Shown piece after piece: positions 1 through 7,514 of a DNA stretch of 64,000 nt. A program made the translations under genes and the position numbers. The stretch is from Idiomarina piscisalsi (GTDB lineage Bacteria; Pseudomonadota; Gammaproteobacteria; Enterobacterales; Alteromonadaceae): positions 186,001 to 250,000 of the forward strand of contig NZ_PIQA01000004.1 of NCBI RefSeq assembly GCF_003987095.1. The letters are read 5' to 3'. The stretch's first letter is position 1. Every line of letters begins with the position of its first letter. The notes under the pieces are model-generated. The model did not search any database, had not been told where the DNA came from, and saw only the letters and a program-made list of their open reading frames with translations.

Positions 1-1586
1 GTAATGCTGACTTCGGTGCCTTCGCTGTGGTTTATCGCATTTTGACTGGCTTCCCGAATAATCTGTAGCAGATGAATTTCTTCGTGCGGCGCCAATGGAA
101 TATTGTTCAGGCGATAATCCAAGTTAATGGCCATGTCGCTTTGTTCGGAGAATTGTTTCACCGTGGTTTGCAGCGCGTTGTATAGGCCAGAGCCGTCGAC
201 TTTCAGGCGGAAGGTGGTCAGCAGTTCGCGCAACTGGCGGTAGGCGGCGTTCAGGCCTTCACGCAGCTCGTTGCTCACGTCATCAATGGTGTCACGGTCG
301 TCTTTATCGACGGCTTTGTGCAGTCGTGTTACCTGAATTTTTAAGTATGACAACGCCTGCGCTAGTGAGTCGTGTAGCTCGCGCGCAATAACGGTACGCT
401 CGTGCATCAGTGCCAGACGGCGCACTTGCTCTTCTTCAGACTTAAGACTTTGCGACAAGGCCAGTTGGTCGGCGGTTGAGCTCATCAGCTGTTGTTGCCA
501 GGTGGCCAGTGGTTCTGTTGGGTCGCAGCGTACAATGAGCACACCGTAGTTTTGGTCTTCGCGTTTTAACACAAAGCGATACACCATTTTGTCTTCAATA
601 ACAGACGCACCCGGGCCGGCTTTTATACAAGTGGCGCAGTCGCCGGCTTCACAGGGTTCATGAGAATTTGGGCGTGGCTGCAATTGCAGGAACGGGCGGT
701 TACCTTCTTCGGTCAGCAGACACAGTTCAATGTCTTCAACTTCGCCCACTTCGTAAAGCCTTTCAACAACTTCCTGATAATTGCTGTAATCGTAACCGTA
801 TTCGATGATAGAGCGGGCGGTGTCATACAAGAACGACAATACTTTGTTTTTACGAGAAAGTTCTTCGGTCTGCTGTTTGACACGGCGTTCCAGACCGCCG
901 TAAAAGTAGCTGGCGGTGTCTGACATTTCATTCAGCGTTTGTGCCAGCTGACCAATTTCATCGTTATTATTAAGCTTAGATTTGGCGGTAAAGTCACCGC
1001 GACCTAACTGCTTAGAAACAGACATTAAGTGCGTGAGCGGCTCATCAATTTTGCGCTTCAGTACGGTTAATAGAAAAAAGACCACCAGGGCAATAACAAG
1101 CGACGCCAGCACTAAAGCAATGCGCACAGTGAGTATTCTTTGTTCTGTCTGAGCCTGCAGAACCTTTATAAGCTCGTTTAGGTCGTCGACGTATGAGTCA
1201 ATTCGTTGTAGGTCGCTACTAGATAGTTGAGTAAAACCTCTGTTTTGAACTTCCTCAACAATGCTTTGCCATTCCCGATTTATACGAGCTGCGTAATTCT
1301 TAATCTCTGCATCGGCCTCTAATGTAAGAGATCTCAGAGCGGGACTCCCCCAAAGCCGTTGAATCTTTTCTGCGGTCGCCTGAGCTTGTTCTTTTTGGTT
1401 ACTTATAAACTCGGTGGTGAACTTATGGGTGTTAGTGCGTATGGCGGTAGTAGTATTAATAAGCTTGGTATCTTTCGCTGAACTTTCTAGCAGACAGAAA
1501 GCAGATAAAGAGGATGCGCTGGCGGCAACCACAATAATCGCAAGAGATATTCGAAAGACATTGATAATTGACGCATTGCTCAGCAT
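1..1586 (-). CDS. NarX/NarQ-type sensor histidine kinase, 3' end cut by window
   Basis: Two-component sensor of the nitrate/nitrite family, inner membrane. Reading from ATG at 1586 the frame is open to the window edge (528 residues visible). A first membrane segment lies at about residues 11-31 and a second near 155-175 (RIALVLASLVIALVVFF), followed by HAMP, a linker, and a cysteine cluster EPCEAGDCATC typical of the NarX/NarQ central module. The HisKA_3 phosphorylation site is ARELHDSLAQALSYL. The ATP-binding domain is only begun (NHSEGTEVSIT at the edge). The periplasmic P-box that binds nitrate in NarX is only loosely matched (D39 to R50, INTTTAIRTN), without the Gly and Arg-Met of the canonical box, so the ligand may differ. 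The partner response regulator would lie beyond position 1. Confidence 0.85.
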   Translation of the reverse strand, partial: MLSNASIINVFRISLAIIVVAASASSLSAFCLLESSAKDTKLINTTTAIRTNTHKFTTEFISNQKEQAQATAEKIQRLWGSPALRSLTLEADAEIKNYAARINREWQSIVEEVQNRGFTQLSSSDLQRIDSYVDDLNELIKVLQAQTEQRILTVRIALVLASLVIALVVFFLLTVLKRKIDEPLTHLMSVSKQLGRGDFTAKSKLNNNDEIGQLAQTLNEMSDTASYFYGGLERRVKQQTEELSRKNKVLSFLYDTARSIIEYGYDYSNYQEVVERLYEVGEVEDIELCLLTEEGNRPFLQLQPRPNSHEPCEAGDCATCIKAGPGASVIEDKMVYRFVLKREDQNYGVLIVRCDPTEPLATWQQQLMSSTADQLALSQSLKSEEEQVRRLALMHERTVIARELHDSLAQALSYLKIQVTRLHKAVDKDDRDTIDDVSNELREGLNAAYRQLRELLTTFRLKVDGSGLYNALQTTVKQFSEQSDMAINLDYRLNNIPLAPHEEIHLLQIIREASQNAINHSEGTEVSI

Positions 1587-1817
1587 AAATAACCAGCGTT
1601 CTGTTACTAACAGTTCAATGATATAGCAACAGTGGGTCTTGAAACAATAATTGGTAAATTTGGTTCGCTTATCTTAGCTGAGGGTGAGCCGTATCCGGTT
1701 TTGAGCGTTGAGCCTTAGAATAAGAAGCGGACATTAAAGGTTTTGATTTTGTCAGTACCGGGTCGCCGCTGTTACAGTTACAGTAGGGCTCAGTACTACT
1801 GGATTTTTAATGTATTT

Positions 1818-1844
1818 AAAGGCACCCTTCGTGGGTGCTTTTTT
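1818..1844 (+). terminator. Rho-independent terminator with no obvious upstream gene
   Basis: GCACCC and GGGTGC form a stem around a short loop, extended by A/T pairs and followed by six T. It points along the plus strand, but no plus-strand gene lies upstream: the sensor kinase at 1586 is transcribed the other way. The 1587-1879 gap otherwise shows no convincing coding sequence. The structure may end a short untranslated RNA or guard tpm from read-through. Confidence 0.7.
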
Positions 1845-1879
1845 ATTGGTAGTAATCGTTTTTGATTTAAGGAGTCACC

Positions 1880-2518
1880 ATGGAAGCCAGCTTTTGGCAT
1901 GAACGATGGGAAAATCAGCAAATTGGCTTTCACCGCCCGGAAGCTCACGAGATGCTGCGGCGCTATTTTAAGAAAGTCGCCAAGCCGGGTGCGACGGTAT
2001 TTGTGCCGCTGTGCGGTAAATCAAACGATATGCTGTGGTTATTAGACAACGGTTACCGGGTGTTCGGTATAGAGCTGAGCGATATTGCGGTACAGCAGTT
2101 TTTCAGTGACAACGAGTTAACGCCGACAGTGACGCAAAAAGGTAAGTTTAAGGAGTACGCACTGGATGAACTGGTCATTTGGGTGGGAGACTTTTTTGAG
2201 CTAACCGGAGCCGACATGACTGACGTTGACGCTTGGTATGACCGCGCTGCCATGGTGGCGTTACCGCCGGAAATGCGTACCCGCTATGTGAAGCAGTTAA
2301 GCGAGCAGTTGCCTGAACGCGCTCAGGGGCTATTGATAACGTTGCAGTATCCTGCCGGTTATCGGGAAGGACCACCGTTTTCTGTCAGTGAAGGCGAAGT
2401 AGAATCCGGTTTTGGTCAGCGCTTTAGCATTGAGCAGTTAGAGGACGACGAGGGTATCGTGAATGGCGAGCAGCCCGAAGATAACCCGGTGACAGAGCAA
2501 GTTTACCAACTCACGTAA
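1880..2518 (+). CDS. tpm: Thiopurine S-methyltransferase
   Basis: SAM-dependent methyltransferase of the bacterial TPMT family, cytoplasmic, acting on thiopurines and on selenium or tellurium oxyanions in characterised relatives. The 212-residue length matches the family. The N-terminus (SFWHERWENQQIGFH) and the SAM-binding segment FVPLCGKSNDMLWL at about residues 41-54 are characteristic, as is WYDRAAMVALPPEMR. The ATG is preceded by AAGGAG at a good distance. It stands alone between two terminators, so it is probably monocistronic. Confidence 0.92.
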   Translation: MEASFWHERWENQQIGFHRPEAHEMLRRYFKKVAKPGATVFVPLCGKSNDMLWLLDNGYRVFGIELSDIAVQQFFSDNELTPTVTQKGKFKEYALDELVIWVGDFFELTGADMTDVDAWYDRAAMVALPPEMRTRYVKQLSEQLPERAQGLLITLQYPAGYREGPPFSVSEGEVESGFGQRFSIEQLEDDEGIVNGEQPEDNPVTEQVYQLT

Positions 2519-2578
2519 TAGCCAGTGACATAAGGTAGGTAACTTGACATATCTACCTACAAAGAGAAAATTTAACTT

Positions 2579-2610
2579 CCACTTTTTTAATGCTGTAAAA
2601 AAGTGGTTTT
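2579..2610 (+). terminator. Terminator after tpm
   Basis: An 11-bp perfect inverted repeat (CCACTTTTTTA / TAAAAAAGTGG) with a 6-base loop, followed by TTTT. The stem is A/T-rich, so it may work in both directions. A second small hairpin (GTAGGT / ACCTAC) precedes it at 2535-2560. Confidence 0.65.
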
Positions 2611-2691
2611 GTGGTATTCTCCGTTCGCATTTCAAGTTCAGACTGGCATGATCAAACACTTTTTAACCATTAACCGACAAGGAGAGTTGGT

Positions 2692-2732
2692 GCAAGTTAT
2701 GTAGTCCGGCATAGCTTGCGCTCAATAAGCGC
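2692..2732 (+). promoter_or_regulatory. Structured leader of nhaD
   Basis: GCAAGTTATG (2692-2701) pairs with CATAGCTTGC (2710-2719) over 10 bp with one T:G wobble, closing an 8-base loop. A second short hairpin GCGCT/AGCGC (2718-2732) ends two bases before the likely ATG. The strong Shine-Dalgarno-like GGAGAG is at 2681, far from the nhaD ATG, and is followed by a 4-codon frame GTG-CAA-GTT-ATG-TAG. This suggests translational control of nhaD; the ligand or signal is unknown. Confidence 0.4.
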
Positions 2733-2733
2733 C

Positions 2734-4167
2734 ATGACAAAATTACTGCTTACCGTCATTTCCCTGTTATTTTCGGTATCAGTACTGGCAGCAGAGCCCT
2801 CTGCTGACCGTATCGATTTAACCTCTTCCACCGTTGGCTACGCCGCCCTGATTATTTTCGCTCTCGCATATATTTTGGTGATGGGCGAAGAAAAGCTCCA
2901 CATGAGAAAGTCTAAGCCGGTGCTGGTTGCCGCCGGTCTTATCTGGATTCTCATTGGCGTTGTTTATACAGGCGAGCATGCTGCTTTAGCCGAGTCGGCG
3001 TTTCGCCATAACCTGCTGGAATTCGCTGAGCTGATGCTCTTCTTGCTAGTGGCGATGACTTATATCAATGCGATGGAAGAGCGGCGCTTATTCGACGCCT
3101 TGCGCGCCTGGCTTTTGAAAAAAGGCTTCAGCTACCGAAAATTGTTTTGGATAACGGGCATTTTAGCCTTCTTTATTTCGCCCGTTGCCGACAACCTGAC
3201 AACCGCATTATTGATGTGTGCCGTGGTTATGAAAGTGGCGCAAGATGACAAAAAATTCGTCGCCTTATGTTGTGTCAGTATTGTCATTGCGGCCAACGCG
3301 GGTGGCGCTTTCAGTCCGTTTGGTGACATTACCACGCTTATGGTTTGGCAAGCAGGACAGGTTACTTTTACCGAGTTCTTGAGGCTGTTCCTGCCATCAG
3401 TAGCTAACTACTTAATACCAGCGCTTGTGATGAGTTTCTTTATTGAAAACAAGAAACCCAGCACACTGCATACAGAAGTTGAATTGAAGCGCGGCGCACT
3501 GCGTATTACCTCATTATTTTTACTGACCGTAGCAACCGCCGTTATCTGTCATATTTGGCTGCATTTGCCACCGGTATTGGGCATGATGATGGGTCTGGGC
3601 TACTTACAGTTCTTCGGCTACTTCCTGCGTATGACCTTACCAGGCTCACTAGCGCGTAAACGTGCTATGGCGGAGCGAGAAGGCGACCAAAAGCGCTTGG
3701 AACAACTTGGTGGTGTTGTACCTTTTGACGTGTTTAGCCGTGTCTCCCGAGCCGAGTGGGATACCTTGCTGTTCTTCTACGGCATTGTGCTGTGTGTTGG
3801 TGGCTTAGGTTTCATGGGCTATTTGAGCCTGTTGTCGGAGTCATTGTACGGCGGAATGAGCGCCACCCTGGCAAACAGTATTTTAGGTGTAGTGTCAGCA
3901 GTTATCGATAACATTCCGGTTATGTTCGCTGTGCTTTCGATGGAACCCGACATGTCACACGGCCAGTGGTTGCTCATTACTCTAACTGCAGGTACCGGTG
4001 GTAGTTTGCTCTCCATTGGCTCAGCCGCCGGTGTTGCCTTGATGGGTCAGGCGCGCGGCTACTACACTTTTGCCTCACACCTAAAATGGACACCCGTTAT
4101 TGCACTAGGCTACATAGCCAGTATATTGCTGCACTTGTGGCTGAACGAAGCAACCTTCAATATTTAG
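2734..4167 (+). CDS. nhaD: Na+/H+ antiporter NhaD
   Basis: Inner-membrane sodium/proton antiporter of the NhaD branch of the ion transporter superfamily, used for sodium and alkaline tolerance in halophilic marine bacteria. The ATG at 2734 gives 477 residues and a plausible signal segment (LLLTVISLLFSVSVLAAE). An in-frame TTG at 2716 lies inside a hairpin and is less likely. About a dozen hydrophobic segments follow, with the conserved SPVADNLTTALL and GGAFSPFGDITTLMVW half-repeats and VIDNIPVMFAVL in the second half. The gene appears monocistronic and is convergent with hemN. Confidence 0.92.
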   Translation: MTKLLLTVISLLFSVSVLAAEPSADRIDLTSSTVGYAALIIFALAYILVMGEEKLHMRKSKPVLVAAGLIWILIGVVYTGEHAALAESAFRHNLLEFAELMLFLLVAMTYINAMEERRLFDALRAWLLKKGFSYRKLFWITGILAFFISPVADNLTTALLMCAVVMKVAQDDKKFVALCCVSIVIAANAGGAFSPFGDITTLMVWQAGQVTFTEFLRLFLPSVANYLIPALVMSFFIENKKPSTLHTEVELKRGALRITSLFLLTVATAVICHIWLHLPPVLGMMMGLGYLQFFGYFLRMTLPGSLARKRAMAEREGDQKRLEQLGGVVPFDVFSRVSRAEWDTLLFFYGIVLCVGGLGFMGYLSLLSESLYGGMSATLANSILGVVSAVIDNIPVMFAVLSMEPDMSHGQWLLITLTAGTGGSLLSIGSAAGVALMGQARGYYTFASHLKWTPVIALGYIASILLHLWLNEATFNI

Positions 4168-4191
4168 GAGGGGAAAAAGCGTCGACGGGTT

Positions 4192-4286
4192 GGGTATCTG
4201 TTATCAGAGAGTGCGTGGCGCCAAGGATGGCGCCACGCAAGCCCCCCACGGATGGGTTAACGGCGTCTCTCTGGTAACAGATACCC
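4192..4286. repeat. Composite palindromic element between nhaD and hemN
   Basis: Outer arms GGGTATCTGTTATCAGAGAG (4192-4211) and CTCTCTGGTAACAGATACCC (4267-4286) pair over 20 bp with one G:U. Inside is a perfect 10-bp hairpin GCGTGGCGCC / GGCGCCACGC (4213-4238, loop AAGGAT) and a smaller CCC/GGG stem around CACGGAT. It sits between two convergent genes and has no T-run. It looks like a dispersed palindromic repeat or a structured RNA at the shared 3' end. No second copy was seen in the window. Confidence 0.7.
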
Positions 4287-4316
4287 GGCCCGGAGAGAGC
4301 GTTTCCCTGCTGTCCG

Positions 4317-5678
4317 CTAAACCACTTTGGAGTACCTATTCTGGCCGTGGTCCAGATATTCGTCGAAACAAGCACAAATGCTGCGTACCCAAAGGCGGCC
4401 TAATTCTGTGACGCGGAGTTTTTTGTCGGACACGTCGACTAAGCCGTCTTCAATAAACGGTTTTAGCAACGGTATGGCTTCAGCAAAGTGTGCCCAGAAA
4501 TCGTCGATATTCCACTGTGCTTTAAAGGCTTCTATATCGAGCTCAAAGTGGCAGATGACTTGTGAAATAAGTGCTGCACGCACTTTGTCTTCGTCGGTTA
4601 ATGCCATGCCTTTAACAATGGGCTTTTGTCCGCTATCTATCATTTTGTAGTAAGCCGGCAGCTCTTTTTCATGCTGCCATAGCACACCGTTAACCTGGCT
4701 AATGGAGGACACGCCTAAGCCTAGTAATGCGTCCTGACCGTCTGTGGTGTAACCCTGGAAGTTACGTTGTAAGCGACCTTCGCGTTGGGCAATGGCTAAG
4801 CCGTCGTCTTTTTTAGCAAAGTGGTCCATGCCAATAAACTGATAGCCGGCGTCGTTGAGCTGAGTAATGGCTTGTTCGAGCAAGCTCAACTTAACTGACG
4901 GCTGTGGAATGGACTCTTCGGGTATTTTCTTCTGACCGGCGAAGCGCTGTGGTAAATGCGCGTAGCTGAATACGGAAATGCGATCGGGATCCATTTCAAT
5001 GACTTGCTCTATCGACTTCTTAAAGGTTTCCGGGCGCTGGTACGGCAGGCCATAGATTAAGTCGAGGTTAATTGAGTCAAAGCCCAGCTCTTTGCTGAGT
5101 TTTAACTGATGTGCAATAAGGTCGACATCCTGCACGCGGTTAATGGCAATTTGTACTTTTTTATCAAAGTCCTGTACGCCATAACTGACACGGTTAAAGC
5201 CGAGTTCGCGCAAGTGACGTAGTTTTTCATCGCTGCAGCTGCGCGGGTCTATCTCAATGCTCACCTCTGGGTTTTCGGCAAAGGTAAAGTGCTGATGAAC
5301 CAAGTCCATCAGCCGTGTCAGTTGTTCCTCGGTCAAAAAGGTAGGCGTTCCCCCACCTAAGTGAATTTGACGAATTTTCTTGTTTTTAACTAATGGCTGA
5401 TACATCGCCATTTCTTGTGCGAGGTAGTCTAGATATTTGTCCGCTTTATGCTGGTGGCGGGTAATAACCTTGTTGCAGCCGCAGTAATAGCAGAGTTTAT
5501 GGCAAAAGGGTAAGTGCAGATATAAGCACAGTTCATCGCCGGCCGTCTTCAGTGCATTGGCAATGCGATCTTGAGAAAACTGCTCAGACAACATTAATGC
5601 CGTCGGATACGATGTGTATCTGGGGCCATTAATATTGTATTTAGCAATTAATTTTTTGTCCCACTTAATAACTGACAT
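4317..5678 (-). CDS. hemN: Oxygen-independent coproporphyrinogen III oxidase
   Basis: Radical-SAM enzyme that oxidatively decarboxylates coproporphyrinogen III to protoporphyrinogen IX in anaerobic haem synthesis, cytoplasmic. The 453 residues match HemN. The cluster motif C59-x3-C63-x2-C66-x-C68 (FCHKLCYYCGC) and the following GGGTPTFL and YGLPYQRPETF segments are diagnostic. The ATG is preceded by GAGG. An FNR-like box lies about 70 bp upstream, as expected for a gene induced at low oxygen. Confidence 0.95.
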   Translation of the reverse strand: MSVIKWDKKLIAKYNINGPRYTSYPTALMLSEQFSQDRIANALKTAGDELCLYLHLPFCHKLCYYCGCNKVITRHQHKADKYLDYLAQEMAMYQPLVKNKKIRQIHLGGGTPTFLTEEQLTRLMDLVHQHFTFAENPEVSIEIDPRSCSDEKLRHLRELGFNRVSYGVQDFDKKVQIAINRVQDVDLIAHQLKLSKELGFDSINLDLIYGLPYQRPETFKKSIEQVIEMDPDRISVFSYAHLPQRFAGQKKIPEESIPQPSVKLSLLEQAITQLNDAGYQFIGMDHFAKKDDGLAIAQREGRLQRNFQGYTTDGQDALLGLGVSSISQVNGVLWQHEKELPAYYKMIDSGQKPIVKGMALTDEDKVRAALISQVICHFELDIEAFKAQWNIDDFWAHFAEAIPLLKPFIEDGLVDVSDKKLRVTELGRLWVRSICACFDEYLDHGQNRYSKVV

Positions 5679-5746
5679 ATGAACCTCAAATTCAGACTAA
5701 CCTCTGTGTATCTTAACACTGCGCCACTTATACAGTTCCGAAGCAG

Positions 5747-5760
5747 GTGACTTAGATCAA
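5747..5760 (-). promoter_or_regulatory. FNR/Anr-like box upstream of hemN
   Basis: Read on the minus strand the site is TTGATCTAAGTCAC, which has one perfect FNR half-site (TTGAT) and a near match in the second (GTCAC against ATCAA). It is about 70 bp before the hemN ATG, a position suited to activation by FNR/Anr, the usual regulator of hemN in gammaproteobacteria. Confidence 0.5.
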
Positions 5761-5779
5761 AGTTATTCCTTTTATTAAT

Positions 5780-6184
5780 TTAAGGAGAATCAGTTTTTGT
5801 TTTAGGTGGGGACTCTGGGCGACTAGCTAACCAACTTCCGACGGTAAGTAAAATGAGCCCTACGGTTACTTTTAGCCAACTTGCGACTTGAGGAATAAAT
5901 AGCCACAGGACTATATAACCACAAGCCATCATGATTAGGGCATAGACTTTAGAGCGTCGTTTAATGACGCGATACTCCCGCCATACCTGAATATCCGGGC
6001 CGTACTTAGGGTGGTTGATTAACCATGACTCGAGTCTTGGCCAGCCTTTACTTGCCGCCCACAGCGCAGCAATGAGAAACGGAACAGTCGGCATAACCGG
6101 CAACGCGATTCCAATTAACCCCAGCAAAACAAAAAATGCAGCAAGTGATCGCCAAAGTATCTTAATGAATAGCTCTCGGGTCAT
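5780..6184 (-). CDS. YbaN-type DUF454 membrane protein
   Basis: Small inner-membrane protein of the DUF454 (YbaN) family, function unknown. The 134 residues contain an N-terminal hydrophobic segment (LLGLIGIALPVMPTVPFL), the family's conserved AASKGWPRLESWLINHPKYG with its following charged stretch, and one or two further membrane segments near residues 80-115. It sits between mltC and hemN on the same strand but with separate upstream spacing, so its transcription unit is unclear. Confidence 0.8.
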   Translation of the reverse strand: MTRELFIKILWRSLAAFFVLLGLIGIALPVMPTVPFLIAALWAASKGWPRLESWLINHPKYGPDIQVWREYRVIKRRSKVYALIMMACGYIVLWLFIPQVASWLKVTVGLILLTVGSWLASRPESPPKTKTDSP

Positions 6185-6222
6185 TACTTCTTTTCCGATT
6201 AAATATGCATGTTTAGGGGTAA

Positions 6223-7413
6223 TCAGTAGCCCTGCTTAAAGTACATTACTTTTTCTAAATAACGACGACTTTCTGCCAACGGGTGTTTCGATGTTAAGTC
6301 CCGGTACACAAGCCCGGGCTGGCTTCGGTTTATTATTTGTAAAGCTTGGTTGCGGTTGCTGGAAAATGTTTTTAATACATTACCGGCGCCGCCGTTGTAG
6401 GCTGAAACAATAGCATACTCTCGGCTACTCGGGTCTGAAACACCCTTTAAATACTGAGTTTTTAATATATGCAGGTACGCGCTGCCAATGTCGATATTTT
6501 GTGCAGGATCAAACAGTTGTTGAGAAGTGGGCTGTCCTGGTATTTTTCGAATACGCTCGAACACGTCACGACCGGCGGTAGAGGGGACAACTTGCATTAA
6601 ACCATAGGCATTTGCATGACTTACCGCATAAGGGTTAAAACTGCTTTCCGTTTCAATAATGGCGTAAATCAGTTCAGGCTCAATGTTATACCGGTTAGCA
6701 GCGGTTATAACGTAGTCTGAATATTGGTGTTTGCGCAGCTCTTGGTGTTCGTCAACTAAGTCTATTTGAACCTCGTACACCGTATTGTTTTTAGCGCGCC
6801 GGGTGCGCAGTTGATTTTTCACCAAATACTCGGCAAAGCGGTTCGCCCGCCATTCGTATTCGACCACCACGTTGTCATGGTCAACAACTTGTCCGCGCAA
6901 AAACGGTTTTCCCGTATGTTCGGGTTCTTTATCGGTAAAGATATCAACGGCAGTGAGGTCGGTTGGCGTTAACAGCGTACGCACAATGGCGGCTTTAAGT
7001 TGTGCCCGGGTTTTGGCGGGGACATTGTTGTTATGCAATGTCGCGACGGTCAGCAAGCCCCGCTCAAAATCGACAACGGCTTTGGCATGAAAGTTATCGC
7101 TGTATTTAACGTATTTTTTCGCGCTGGGAACCGTGTTTTCCTCGTCGCCCCAAATGGTTTCAGCAACGGCACGCAGATCGCGCAAAGCCTCGCGTAAGTC
7201 CTCAATGTCGGTAATAAGCAGTTGTGGGTTGTTGCGGTAGCTTTGCAAACGTTCACGTGCCATAGATTCCACTACGGCGGTTGGGTCGTTACCGCTAAGC
7301 ACGCCGGAATTGATCACGCGTTTTACGTTATTAGGTGTTATTTGGCATCCGGCCAACACTAACATTGTGGCTATAGCCGCCAGCAGCATGCTTAATTGAG
7401 TCTTTTTATTCAT
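6223..7413 (-). CDS. mltC: Membrane-bound lytic murein transglycosylase C
   Basis: Outer-membrane lipoprotein that cleaves the glycan strands of peptidoglycan to 1,6-anhydro products. From the ATG at 7413 the protein has 396 residues, with a lipobox LVLAGC and lipidated Cys23. The C-terminal SLT domain shows the catalytic Glu in AIIETESSFNPYAVS and the conserved AYGLMQVVPSTAG and YNGGAGN. A GTG 21 bases upstream would add seven residues, but the ribosome site is too close to it. It is divergent from the M14 peptidase gene. Confidence 0.92.
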   Translation of the reverse strand: MNKKTQLSMLLAAIATMLVLAGCQITPNNVKRVINSGVLSGNDPTAVVESMARERLQSYRNNPQLLITDIEDLREALRDLRAVAETIWGDEENTVPSAKKYVKYSDNFHAKAVVDFERGLLTVATLHNNNVPAKTRAQLKAAIVRTLLTPTDLTAVDIFTDKEPEHTGKPFLRGQVVDHDNVVVEYEWRANRFAEYLVKNQLRTRRAKNNTVYEVQIDLVDEHQELRKHQYSDYVITAANRYNIEPELIYAIIETESSFNPYAVSHANAYGLMQVVPSTAGRDVFERIRKIPGQPTSQQLFDPAQNIDIGSAYLHILKTQYLKGVSDPSSREYAIVSAYNGGAGNVLKTFSSNRNQALQIINRSQPGLVYRDLTSKHPLAESRRYLEKVMYFKQGY

Positions 7414-7514
7414 AGCGCCTAAATTGAGCTTCACTTCCCTTGTTCAAGCTTTTACATTAGGGGAACATAAAAAGAAACCCTAAACACTATTAAAAAGTGT
7501 ATTGAACAACAGGA

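Noticed and set aside
4192-4286. Integron attC site
   Set aside because: There is a GTTAAC-like core and an imperfect palindrome, but no integrase, no cassette array, and the flanking genes are core chromosome genes.
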